From Paenibacillus luteus (lineage in GTDB: Bacteria; Bacillota; Bacilli; Paenibacillales; Paenibacillaceae), in the NCBI RefSeq assembly GCF_006542765.1, contig NZ_SKCD01000024.1, forward strand, positions 48,725 to 112,724: a stretch of 64,000 nt of DNA, written 5' to 3'. Position 1 is the first letter of the stretch. Every line of letters begins with the position of its first letter. The position numbers and the translations under genes are program-made. Under the pieces are notes generated by a model. That model did no database searches. It was not told the DNA's origin and saw nothing but the letters and a program-made list of their open reading frames with translations. Below, in pieces: positions 34,706 through 43,186 of the stretch.

Positions 34706-36475
34706 ATGGAATGGCTTATTCGAAGCTTGGTCAATCCGATCATGAACCGAAAATTTTTCACGAAAATATTTGTTTCGATTTCCATCGTCTCGTTTGTTGG
34801 CGTATTTAGCCTAGTTTATATTTATCAGCATAATTTCGAGAAGATTCTGACCGAAAACGAGATGGAACGCGTGCAGCGCTCCATTAACCAAGCAGGTCTC
34901 AATCTCGATAACCAGCTGAACAGAGTCGTTCAGAATGTTTATTACTTCTTTTATTATTCTGATAACGGCTCAGAGCTGATCGAGGCAACTGACCGAAGCC
35001 GGATAGAGAAGGCGCTTGAAGCGTATCGGACCCAATACTCCAGCGAGCTGGAATCGGTATTTTTTATGATCAAGGAAAGCAATGAGGGTGGAGCCGAGAC
35101 GCTGATCTACGATCAGAATCTGGACCGCGTGCCGGATATCGACTATCGGAGCCAAGCGTGGTATCGGTATTTCTTAAACAAGGAAACCGATTTGTGGTCC
35201 AAGCCGACCAAGGAGCATCTCTTTTATCAGGACCGATCCTACAGCACGATCTATTTGACCTTGGGGAAATATGACGTTGAAGGCAGGGATGGCATTCTTG
35301 TCGTGCGGCTCAATGGCAAGCTGTTCAGCGATGCGTTCCGCCTGCTTGCCGCGTCGGATCTGCTTATTGAGCTGAAGGATGCGGGGGGACATATCGTCTA
35401 TTCATCCTTTCCAACGGATATCAGCGCTAATCGCTCCGTCTATTTGAAAATGGATTCGAAGCTCAGCTACAGCGGCTTTGAAGTGCAGGCTTATATTAAC
35501 CAGCAGGCCATTTCCGACAAGGTCAGAAAGATTCAAAACGTGCAGCCGCTCGTTATCGCTCTTATTTTGCTGTTCACGCTCCTCATTTCGTTCGTGCTGT
35601 CGCTTACGCTCGTTCAGCCGATCAAAAAGCTGCTTCAGCTTATGAAGAAGGTGGAGATCGGCGACCTGGATGTGCGGTTTACAAGCAAGTATACCGATGA
35701 AATCGGGCTGCTGGGGAGAAACTTCAATAAGATGCTTGCGAACCTCTCCGGCATGATCGATAAAGTGTACGTGGTCGAAATGGAGAAGATACATGCGGAA
35801 ATGAAGCAAAAGGACGCCACGCTGCTGGCGATGCAAAATCAAATCAATCCTCATTTTTTATATAACACGCTTGAGGTCATTAATTGTCAGGCTATTCTGA
35901 ATGATGTGCCTGCGATCAGCCGGATGAGCAAGGCGATGGCCGACTTCTTCCGGTACACGATCGATAATCCGAAGGCCGAGGTAGAGCTGCGAGTCGAAAT
36001 CGATCACGTACGAACGTATTTGGAAATCCAGCAGGAGCGATATCCGGATATCGAGATTGATCTGGATGAGCTGGAGCCTTATAATTCATACCCCATCATC
36101 AAGCTTACGCTGCAACCGATCGTGGAAAATGCCTTTCATTACGCGTTTATCGGCGAGCGTGATTACTATTTGAAAATTTATGCCGGCGATATTGGCGAGG
36201 AGGCCTACGCCCTCTATATCGAGGACAACGGGCAGGGGATGGATGAATTGGCGATGGCAGCGATGAACGAGCTTTTTGCGCTGGAATTTAGCGATTTACC
36301 GGAAAATGACGACACCCGCAAACGGGGCATTGGCCTGCTGAACGTGCATCACCGCATTCGGCTGCGCTATGGCGCACCATTTGGCCTGTCGCTTGAGGAG
36401 TCGATGACGGGCGGGGTAACAGTTCGAGTATGGCTTCCTAAGGAGGGGAAAGACAGTGAGGATTCTAGTCGTTGA
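34706..36475 (+). CDS. YesM-type sensor histidine kinase
   Basis: The protein has 589 residues. A membrane helix (about 18-40), an extracellular Cache-like sensor (about 41-275), a second helix (VIALILLFTLLISFVLSLTLV), a HAMP domain, and a His_kinase domain with NQINPHFLYNTLEVIN (His383) are seen, then an HATPase domain with IVENAFHYAF and EDNGQGMD. It phosphorylates the AraC-type regulator encoded next, which it overlaps by 20 bases. Such pairs usually sense extracellular sugars or glycans. The ATG at 34706 has GGGGTGA. Confidence 0.95.
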   Translation: MEWLIRSLVNPIMNRKFFTKIFVSISIVSFVGVFSLVYIYQHNFEKILTENEMERVQRSINQAGLNLDNQLNRVVQNVYYFFYYSDNGSELIEATDRSRIEKALEAYRTQYSSELESVFFMIKESNEGGAETLIYDQNLDRVPDIDYRSQAWYRYFLNKETDLWSKPTKEHLFYQDRSYSTIYLTLGKYDVEGRDGILVVRLNGKLFSDAFRLLAASDLLIELKDAGGHIVYSSFPTDISANRSVYLKMDSKLSYSGFEVQAYINQQAISDKVRKIQNVQPLVIALILLFTLLISFVLSLTLVQPIKKLLQLMKKVEIGDLDVRFTSKYTDEIGLLGRNFNKMLANLSGMIDKVYVVEMEKIHAEMKQKDATLLAMQNQINPHFLYNTLEVINCQAILNDVPAISRMSKAMADFFRYTIDNPKAEVELRVEIDHVRTYLEIQQERYPDIEIDLDELEPYNSYPIIKLTLQPIVENAFHYAFIGERDYYLKIYAGDIGEEAYALYIEDNGQGMDELAMAAMNELFALEFSDLPENDDTRKRGIGLLNVHHRIRLRYGAPFGLSLEESMTGGVTVRVWLPKEGKDSEDSSR

Positions 36476-37502
36476 TGATGAGGTTGTCATTCGAAAAGGG
36501 ATTATAAAGCTGCTGGAGCAATTCAGTAAGAGCATCACGGACATTGAAGAAGCTAAGAACGGTGAGGAAGCGCTGCTGAAAATCGAAGCACGCAAGCCGG
36601 ATATTGTCATCACGGACATTCAGATGCCCGTCATGAACGGTTTGCAGCTCATTGAAAGCATAAGGGTCCGAGATCCGGAGATGGACGTGATTATTTTGAG
36701 CGGCTACGCGGAATTCGAGTACGTCCAGCAGGCGCTGCGGCATCAGGTCGCCGATTATTTGCTAAAGCCGATCACGCAGGAGCGATTAAACGAGGTTATG
36801 TCTAAGGTGCTGCTTAAAGACCCTGCTAGATGGACCTCTCAAATGGATGTGGATAGCATTCGCGTTATGAAGGATACGGTCGCATCCCTCGTGAAAAACG
36901 TATTGGCCGAGAATCGGAACGAAATGGAGCGGATTGTAGACGATTGGAGCGCCTATTGCCGGACATACGGGTTTTCTTGGCTGGAGCTTAAGCAGATTAT
37001 GGGGCATTTCCAGCTTTCCTTCCGTTCGGAGCTACTGCTTAATCTCAAGCAGGAGGCTGGTGAGACGTCGCCTTCCCTCAATCAGGCGGCGACGACCGCT
37101 GACGAGTTGTTTGCGGTTTGGAAGAGTTACCTGGCAAGCGAAATTGCAAGAGTTTCCGAGAGAAGAGCGCCCCGTAATAAACGGATAGTCGAGGATGTGC
37201 TGGCCAAAATCGAAAAAGGCTACGGCGATGCCGGCTTGAATCTGCAGGGGCTTGCCGAGGGCTGCGGAGTCAGCGCTCCGTATCTCAGTAAAATCTTTCG
37301 GGAAGTGATGAAGAAGCCGATCACGCAGCATATTAGCGAATACCGGCTGGAGCAGGCGCGCTCGCGATTAAAAAACGAAGCATCTGCAAAGATTAATATC
37401 GTGGCCGAACAATGCGGCTTTAATGATTATCCCTATTTTTCGAAAATATTTAAAAAGTACTTTGGCATATCGCCGTTAGAATATAAGGAAAAAAATAGTT
37501 GA
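36456..37502 (+). CDS. YesN-type response regulator, receiver plus AraC DNA-binding domain
   Basis: The protein has 348 residues with a GTG start at 36456 after AAGGAGGGG. The receiver domain (MRILVVDDE, phospho-acceptor Asp54 in VITDIQMPVMNG, LLKPI) is joined by a long linker to a C-terminal AraC domain (about 245-348; GLAEGCGVSAPYLSKIFREVMKKPITQHISEYRLEQARSRL and VAEQCGFNDYPYFSKIFKKYFGISPLEYK). It probably activates the sugar importer that follows the terminator. Confidence 0.95.
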   Translation: MRILVVDDEVVIRKGIIKLLEQFSKSITDIEEAKNGEEALLKIEARKPDIVITDIQMPVMNGLQLIESIRVRDPEMDVIILSGYAEFEYVQQALRHQVADYLLKPITQERLNEVMSKVLLKDPARWTSQMDVDSIRVMKDTVASLVKNVLAENRNEMERIVDDWSAYCRTYGFSWLELKQIMGHFQLSFRSELLLNLKQEAGETSPSLNQAATTADELFAVWKSYLASEIARVSERRAPRNKRIVEDVLAKIEKGYGDAGLNLQGLAEGCGVSAPYLSKIFREVMKKPITQHISEYRLEQARSRLKNEASAKINIVAEQCGFNDYPYFSKIFKKYFGISPLEYKEKNS

Positions 37503-37510
37503 TTGATGTA

Positions 37511-37540
37511 ACAAACCTTCACGCGAAGGTTTGTTTTTTT
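37511..37540 (+). terminator. Terminator of the two-component operon
   Basis: ACAAACCTTC pairs with GAAGGTTTGT around ACGC, followed by TTTTTT. Confidence 0.92.
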
Positions 37541-37596
37541 CATTTTTCGACTAGTTTAGTTTCGTGAAGACAAGGATGGACGCTACAATACATTGT

Positions 37597-37610
37597 TGTA
37601 AACGTTTTAT
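37597..37610 (+). promoter_or_regulatory. Catabolite-response-element-like site before the sugar importer
   Basis: TGTAAACGTTTTAT matches the CcpA cre consensus TGWAANCGNTNWCA except at the last two bases. It lies about 105 bases upstream of the binding-protein gene, where carbon catabolite repression would act. Weak evidence on its own. Confidence 0.4.
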
Positions 37611-37713
37611 TTGGATATTATTTGTGGTATTAACAACGCGTTCGTAAGATGAGTGACAGATATATGTTACTTAACCTTACGCAAAACATTCAGGATAAGG
37701 GGAGTGTCTGGCA

Positions 37714-39105
37714 ATGGCGAAAAAAGGGTCTCTGCTCATCGTCGTAATGCTGCTGGTGGCAATCATTTCAGCATGCGGGGGAAATAACGGCGGCAAGAAC
37801 GAGGGGAATAAAGGAACTGATCCGGTGCAAGGAACATCGGGCGGCGCTACGGATACGCTTGAGGCGTGGGGTAAGACAATCAAAGAGAAGTACGACGGCG
37901 AAGAAATCAAGCTGGCATTCGCCAGCCATCCGTCAACGGAATCGTTCCAGAAGCTGACCGGGGATTTTGAGAAGCTGACGGGCATCAAAGTGAAATGGGA
38001 AGTCATGGAGGAAACCTACCTCAAGAACAAGCAACTGCTGGATTACACAGGCAAAACCGGCACTTATGACGTATTGATGGTCGATGGCTTCTGGATGAGC
38101 GAATACGGCGCCAAAAAGGTCGTAGAGCCGCTTGATTCCTATATCGTGAATAAAGATCTCACGCCAGCTTGGTTCGATTATGAAGATATCGTGCCTGCGT
38201 ACCGGAACGGGATCAGCAAATACGATGGCAAGGCTTACGGTATCCCTACGGCGGGCGAAACAAGGTTCATTGCCTACCGCAAGGATCTCTTCGAGAAATA
38301 CGGCAAACAGCCGCCAGCTACGATGGCTGAGTTTCTGGAATTGGCCAAGTTCTTTAACGGCAAGGAAGATGGGTTGTACGGCGTAACGATGAGGGCACAA
38401 CGAGGCATTCATGCCGCTTCTGGCCTTATGACCGTGATGTACAACTTCGGCGGGGGCTTTATTGATCAGAAGACAGGCGCCGTAACGATGACCGATCCGA
38501 AAACAGTCGAAGCGATGCAGTTTTATGTGGATTTGCTGAAGAATGCTCCGAAAGACGTTGCTTCCTATACGCATGAAGAAGCGCTCTCTGCCTTTACGAC
38601 GGGCAAAGCAGCGATGTGGCTGGATGCCACGGCACTAGCGACAAGAATTTTGGACCCTGCCGGTTCGCAAGTCTATGACAAGGTTGGTTTTGTGCCGACG
38701 CCGGAAGGGCCGGAAGGCAAAGCAAGCGCGCTCGCGGGCTGGAACATGTCCCTGTCCTCCCTCTCCAAGAACAAAGAAGCGGCTTGGGCCTTCATCGTCT
38801 ATATGAACAGCAAGGAGAACGCCAAAGCTTACGTAGAAGGCGGAGGAGTGCCGGTTCGCACATCCATCTATCAGGATGAGGAGCTTGTTGCCGCTGATCC
38901 TTCGTATCCAGTACAGCTAGCAGCGCTAAGCGATGCGAACGTACTTGTGGAAAAAGGAATTTCATGGATTCCGCCGCATGAGAAGCTTGGCCAAATTTTG
39001 GACCGGGTCGGCTACTATGTCAGCGCAGCGATGTTTGGCGAAATGACGGTAGAGGAAGCCGCGAAGAAATCACAAACCGAGCTTGAGGATATTGTTGGCA
39101 AGTAA
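37714..39105 (+). CDS. Carbohydrate ABC transporter substrate-binding lipoprotein (family 1)
   Basis: The protein has 463 residues. The lipoprotein signal ends in the lipobox IISAC (Cys at about 22), followed by a Gly/Asn-rich spacer. The SBP family 1 core is clear: FQKLTGDFEKLTGIKVKWEVMEE, YDVLMVDGFWMSEYGAKKVVEPL, YGIPTAGETRFIAYRKDLFEKYGKQPPATMAEF and AAMWLDAT. It delivers a sugar or oligosaccharide to the two permeases encoded next. Expression likely depends on the upstream kinase-regulator pair. The ATG at 37714 has AAGGGGAG. Confidence 0.94.
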   Translation: MAKKGSLLIVVMLLVAIISACGGNNGGKNEGNKGTDPVQGTSGGATDTLEAWGKTIKEKYDGEEIKLAFASHPSTESFQKLTGDFEKLTGIKVKWEVMEETYLKNKQLLDYTGKTGTYDVLMVDGFWMSEYGAKKVVEPLDSYIVNKDLTPAWFDYEDIVPAYRNGISKYDGKAYGIPTAGETRFIAYRKDLFEKYGKQPPATMAEFLELAKFFNGKEDGLYGVTMRAQRGIHAASGLMTVMYNFGGGFIDQKTGAVTMTDPKTVEAMQFYVDLLKNAPKDVASYTHEEALSAFTTGKAAMWLDATALATRILDPAGSQVYDKVGFVPTPEGPEGKASALAGWNMSLSSLSKNKEAAWAFIVYMNSKENAKAYVEGGGVPVRTSIYQDEELVAADPSYPVQLAALSDANVLVEKGISWIPPHEKLGQILDRVGYYVSAAMFGEMTVEEAAKKSQTELEDIVGK

Positions 39106-39165
39106 GGGATACCAACGGGGCTGCGCCAGCAGCCTCGATAAGCTTAAGCAGAGAAGGTGACAACT

Positions 39166-40050
39166 ATGATTCGCTCTTACTTTCAGAAAAAACCGCATCT
39201 TGTATATATTATGCCGGCCATGATTATTCTCGGGGCGCTTACCTTTATACCGACTTTGTTTCTGTATGTGCTAAGCGTCTCCGACTATGAGCTGGGTTAC
39301 TCTTCCTTCAACTTTGTCGGCTTGGACAATTTTATCCGCTTGTTCTCCGGCCGCGATCCCGAGTTCTGGTATTCGGTCATGATCAGCCTTGGCTTCATGG
39401 TTATCGTTACCGTGGTTGAACTGCTGCTGGGCTTCTGGCTGGCCGTGCTGCTGGACCGAGAATTCAAGCTGAAGTTTCTCGTCTTTGCTTGCATGATCGT
39501 ACCGATTGCCATGACTCCGAGCATTACGGGCCAGGTGTGGAAGCTGATGATGAACGCTGAATATGGCGTGCTTAACTATTTCCTCCAATTCATAGGGGCA
39601 AAGGTAATCTGGCTGTCCGGCGAAAATGCTTTTTGGTCGACAGTACTCGTGGACGTATGGCAAAACACCCCTTTCGTGGCGTTGATCATTTACGCGGGTA
39701 TCCGCTCGCTGCCTTCCGACCCGTATGAAGCGGCGGCGATCGACGGTGCGAATCGGCTGCAAATTTTTAGAAACATAACGATGCCGCTGCTATGGCCCAT
39801 GATTTTGCTGGCGGTTATTTTCCGGGCAATAGATTCGTTGAAAACCTTTGATATCCCGTATTCCCTCACGCAGGGCGGACCGGGCAGCGCCACCGAATTT
39901 TTGAGCTTGCATGTATACCGCCTGGGCTTTGCCCAAACCGGTTGGGTAGGAAGATCGGCAGCAGTCTCCGTCGTCCTGCTCATTCTGACCACGGTGATCA
40001 GCATGATCCTCATTAGGGCTTACCGGAAAGGGGTTGAGAACAAGGGATGA
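39166..40050 (+). CDS. Carbohydrate ABC transporter permease (MalF/UgpA type)
   Basis: The protein has 294 residues from the ATG at 39166, chosen because AGAAGGTGA ends 5 bases before it; an upstream GTG lies inside that site. It has six hydrophobic helices, the N-terminal motif HLVYIMPAMIILGALTFIPTLFLYVLSVSDY and the EAA loop YEAAAIDGANRLQIFRNITMPLLWP. Its stop overlaps the next permease by 4 bases. Confidence 0.94.
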   Translation: MIRSYFQKKPHLVYIMPAMIILGALTFIPTLFLYVLSVSDYELGYSSFNFVGLDNFIRLFSGRDPEFWYSVMISLGFMVIVTVVELLLGFWLAVLLDREFKLKFLVFACMIVPIAMTPSITGQVWKLMMNAEYGVLNYFLQFIGAKVIWLSGENAFWSTVLVDVWQNTPFVALIIYAGIRSLPSDPYEAAAIDGANRLQIFRNITMPLLWPMILLAVIFRAIDSLKTFDIPYSLTQGGPGSATEFLSLHVYRLGFAQTGWVGRSAAVSVVLLILTTVISMILIRAYRKGVENKG

Positions 40051-40871
40051 ATCCGATGGGTACGAAAAAATTGGGTATTGGAACGGCCATTGTTCTGCTG
40101 ATCGTATGCGTGTCCTGCGTGTTTCCCTTGTTCTGGATGCTCATCATCAGCTTGAAGACAAAAACGCAAACCTATGATCCTAGCATTTGGTTTTTCTCGC
40201 CAACCTTTGAAAATTACAAAAATGTATTCGCCAACCGGCATGCGCTTGATTATTTGAGAAACAGCTCGATCGTCGTTGTGTTGACTACATTATTTTCGAT
40301 ATTTATTGGCGGCATGGCCGCTTATGGCTTTGCCAGGTTCGAGTTCAAGAAAAAGGAAAACAAGGCGTTTTGGGTGCTTAGCCTTAGAATGCTGCCGCCG
40401 ATGGCATCGGTCATTCCGATCTTTGTCATGGCCAGCCTGCTTGGCGTGCTCGATACGCATCTGGTGCTCATCATTTGTTATATGCTCTTCAACATCCCGT
40501 TTACGATTTGGATGATGCGCAGCTTCTTCGAGGAGATTCCGCTGGCGCTGGAGGAAGCGGCTTTCGTGGATGGCGCCTCGCGGTTTCAAGTATTTATGAA
40601 GGTGATTCTGCCGCTGGCAACGCCTGGGCTCATCGCTACCGCTATTTTTTGCATCATTAATTCTTGGAATGAATTCGTATTTGCGTTATTCCTGACGAGC
40701 GCGGACGCAAGCACACTGCCTACGACAGTAACGCTGTTCCTTTCCGTAAGCGGCGTCGTATGGGGCGAGATGTCGGCGATCGGCATCGTGACGATTATGC
40801 CCGTGCTGCTGTTTGCCATGATTGTTCAGAAATATATGATCCGCGGACTCACCTTTGGCGGCGTGAAGTAA
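40047..40871 (+). CDS. Carbohydrate ABC transporter permease (MalG/UgpE type)
   Basis: The protein has 274 residues with six helices and EAA loop ALEEAAFVDGASRFQVFMKVILPLATPG. It begins in the ATGA overlap with the previous permease, so the two are translationally coupled. No ATPase gene is present in the cluster; in Bacillales a shared MsmX-type ATPase usually energises such importers. Confidence 0.94.
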   Translation: MNPMGTKKLGIGTAIVLLIVCVSCVFPLFWMLIISLKTKTQTYDPSIWFFSPTFENYKNVFANRHALDYLRNSSIVVVLTTLFSIFIGGMAAYGFARFEFKKKENKAFWVLSLRMLPPMASVIPIFVMASLLGVLDTHLVLIICYMLFNIPFTIWMMRSFFEEIPLALEEAAFVDGASRFQVFMKVILPLATPGLIATAIFCIINSWNEFVFALFLTSADASTLPTTVTLFLSVSGVVWGEMSAIGIVTIMPVLLFAMIVQKYMIRGLTFGGVK

Positions 40872-40897
40872 CGGCAAGCTAACTTGACTGAAAGGCG

Positions 40898-41938
40898 ATG
40901 AGAGGTATGGAGAAAATTAAAATGGGGATTGTAGGAGCGGGCACATGGGGGGAGACCCATGCATTCATTTACAACGATCATCCGTGCGCGGAGGTTGCGG
41001 CTGTATGCGACATGAATGTGGAGCGGGCTAAAGCGCTGGCGGCAAAGTTTAATATTCCGGAAAGCGGCATTTTTACCGATCATAACGAGATGCTGCGCAG
41101 CGGCGATGTGGATGCGGTCGCTATCGTGACGCCGGATTTTGCCCACACGAGAATCGCGGTGGACTGCGCGAACGCAGGCAAGCATTTCATTATCGAGAAG
41201 CCGCTGACGACCAGCCGCGAGGAAGCGCTGGAAATCGTCGAGGCCGTGGAGCGCAACAACGTGCGGATGATGGTGGATTTGCACAGCCGCTGGAGCCCTC
41301 TTGTCGCCTTGCCGAAGCAGAGTATCGTGGACGGGGAGATCGGAGAGCCGTACAGCGCATATTACCGGCTAAATGACATCAAATGGGTGGCGACCGATCT
41401 GCTGCCGTGGGCTGCCAAGTCGTCGATCCTTTGGTTTCTTGGTTATCATAGCGTGGATGTGCTGCGCTGGCTGTTCGATGACGAGGTGGAGCGTGTTTAC
41501 TCCGTATCCCGCGAAGGTGTGCTGAAGAGCGAGGGAGTCGATACCGTCGACGTGTATCAGACGATTCTGGAATTTCGCGGCGGCGGCATCGCTACGATGG
41601 AGAACGGTTGGATCACGCCGAACTCCAATCCGAACGTGAACGATATGAAGCTTAATATTACGGGTACGAAAGGGATGTTCAATATTGATCCCACGCACAG
41701 CCAGATGATGGAGCGATTCACGGAAACGAAGGCAGACCGCCCGGATCTGCTGGTCCGCCACTTCATCCACGGCAAGCCCAAGGGCTTCGCATACGAGAGC
41801 ATCCGTCATTTCGTAGATCAGCTGATTACGGGCGAGCCGTTCCAGGTGACAATCGAGGATGCGTACAACACGACGATGGTTATTCTAGCGATTATGGAAT
41901 CCGCCAAAACCAGAACGCCGGTGAAAGTCGTTTATTAA
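40898..41938 (+). CDS. Gfo/Idh/MocA-family NAD(P)-dependent oxidoreductase
   Basis: The protein has 346 residues. The Rossmann motif GIVGAGTWGETHAF is followed by DMNVERAKALAAKFNIPESGIFTDHNEMLRSGDVDAVAIVTPDFAHTRIAVDCANAGKHFIIEKPLTTSREEA, with the family's catalytic EKPL. It oxidises or reduces a sugar or inositol derivative, probably the imported one. The start may be the ATG at 40898 or at 40907, since the AAAGG site is 2 and 11 bases away respectively. It is the last gene of the sugar cluster. Confidence 0.93.
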   Translation: MRGMEKIKMGIVGAGTWGETHAFIYNDHPCAEVAAVCDMNVERAKALAAKFNIPESGIFTDHNEMLRSGDVDAVAIVTPDFAHTRIAVDCANAGKHFIIEKPLTTSREEALEIVEAVERNNVRMMVDLHSRWSPLVALPKQSIVDGEIGEPYSAYYRLNDIKWVATDLLPWAAKSSILWFLGYHSVDVLRWLFDDEVERVYSVSREGVLKSEGVDTVDVYQTILEFRGGGIATMENGWITPNSNPNVNDMKLNITGTKGMFNIDPTHSQMMERFTETKADRPDLLVRHFIHGKPKGFAYESIRHFVDQLITGEPFQVTIEDAYNTTMVILAIMESAKTRTPVKVVY

Positions 41939-41951
41939 TCGCTCGCAGCAA

Positions 41952-42005
41952 AAAAAGGCTTTTCCTTCTGATCCTAATCGGATCTTTAGGAAAAGCCTTT
42001 TTGTA
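41952..42005 (+). terminator. Terminator of the sugar importer operon
   Basis: AAAAAGGCTTTTCCT pairs with AGGAAAAGCCTTTTT, with an inner GATCC/GGATC helix, and ends in T's. Confidence 0.93.
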
Positions 42006-42127
42006 GGGAAATGCGTTGGTCCTGAAGCAGATGCTAAGCGACCATGATAATTTGTGGCAAGTTCAATAATGCTCAATGCCCAGAATATAGCTGCTATTGG
42101 CCTCTTTGTCGCTCGTCTACGTACGCG

Positions 42128-43186
42128 CTACGCGCGAAGCGCTTCCTCGGCCCACTCCATATAATACGAGTTGCCGTTGCGAGTATCGTATTGCTGGGCA
42201 GCCGATAAGGCGAGCTGGGCAAAATGATCGGCCAGATGCGCCAGACTCATCTCCTCGTTTGAGACGAGGAAGGACATCGGCAGCCTTGGACGGTATTTGG
42301 ATCCGTTCGCTGCGAGCTTCTGTAGCAACTGCGCGCTGTAGAGATGGAATACCAGCTTGTGGAACGGGTCCTCGTGATCGAGAGTCATCGCTAAGTGGTG
42401 CTCAAACAGCTCTATTCCTTTCTTCACGTCCGTCCGAGCCAGAAACGACATGTGCCTGCCCACCGTTTCGATAAAGTCACGTTTGCCTTTAATGAGCCGG
42501 TAACCTCTGTTATGGGTCTTGCGCGCATCCTGCTCTGATTGCAGCTCAAGCATAGGCAGCAGCAAGTAGGATAACGTAATATGCGGCACCTCCGCGCAGC
42601 TCATAGCGCCGGACAGAATCGGCTGCGCAGCTTCCAGCGCCTTCTCGTGCTCGCCGAGCTGGGAGTAGAACTGAACGATCTGGTTTTGCTCACAAGCATC
42701 GCAATCGCTCATATAATCGCGTTCGGCCTTTTGGAATAGCTCCAGATAGGTTTGTGCCTCTGCCATCTTGCCAAGGTCCATGGCAACGCGGAAGCGGTAA
42801 TAGAAATAAGTGCGCTCATTATAGCCGTGCTCCTTGTAGCGCTTGCCCAGGTCATCCACGAGCTCCTCGATCTTATGAAGCGGGATTTCCGGGAAGTGGG
42901 CCACCTGGCCGACAATCCACTTATAAGACCACATCAGATCGAAGCTGCCGAACTGCTCGGGATTTCGGTCATATTGCCCTAGCTGCCAAGAGAAGGCGAT
43001 CAATGCTTTTAAGGGGTAACCGTGAAAAATAGCGGTATGCACGATTTCTTTTCTCGCTTCAAAGCCTTGCTCGATGTCCCCCTCCGCGTCGGCATACCGT
43101 GCCGCCGCTTCCAGAACCTCCAGCTTCGCAAGCCCATCGGGCAAATCATAAGCTTCATCCATTAGTGTCTCGAAATCATAGTTCAT
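42128..43186 (-). CDS. Helical-repeat (TPR-like) protein coupled to the HSP90-family gene
   Basis: This 352-residue soluble protein is almost wholly helical, with TPR-like pairs such as KLEVLEAAARYADAEGDIEQGFEARKEIVHTAIFHG, RTYFYYRFRVAMDLGKMAEAQTYLELFQKAERDY and NQIVQFYSQLGEHEKALEAAQPIL. It contains one CDAC cysteine pair. I do not recognise a named family. Its ATG overlaps the stop codon of the HSP90-family gene by 4 bases, so the two are made together and may act together. Confidence 0.85.
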   Translation of the reverse strand: MNYDFETLMDEAYDLPDGLAKLEVLEAAARYADAEGDIEQGFEARKEIVHTAIFHGYPLKALIAFSWQLGQYDRNPEQFGSFDLMWSYKWIVGQVAHFPEIPLHKIEELVDDLGKRYKEHGYNERTYFYYRFRVAMDLGKMAEAQTYLELFQKAERDYMSDCDACEQNQIVQFYSQLGEHEKALEAAQPILSGAMSCAEVPHITLSYLLLPMLELQSEQDARKTHNRGYRLIKGKRDFIETVGRHMSFLARTDVKKGIELFEHHLAMTLDHEDPFHKLVFHLYSAQLLQKLAANGSKYRPRLPMSFLVSNEEMSLAHLADHFAQLALSAAQQYDTRNGNSYYMEWAEEALRA

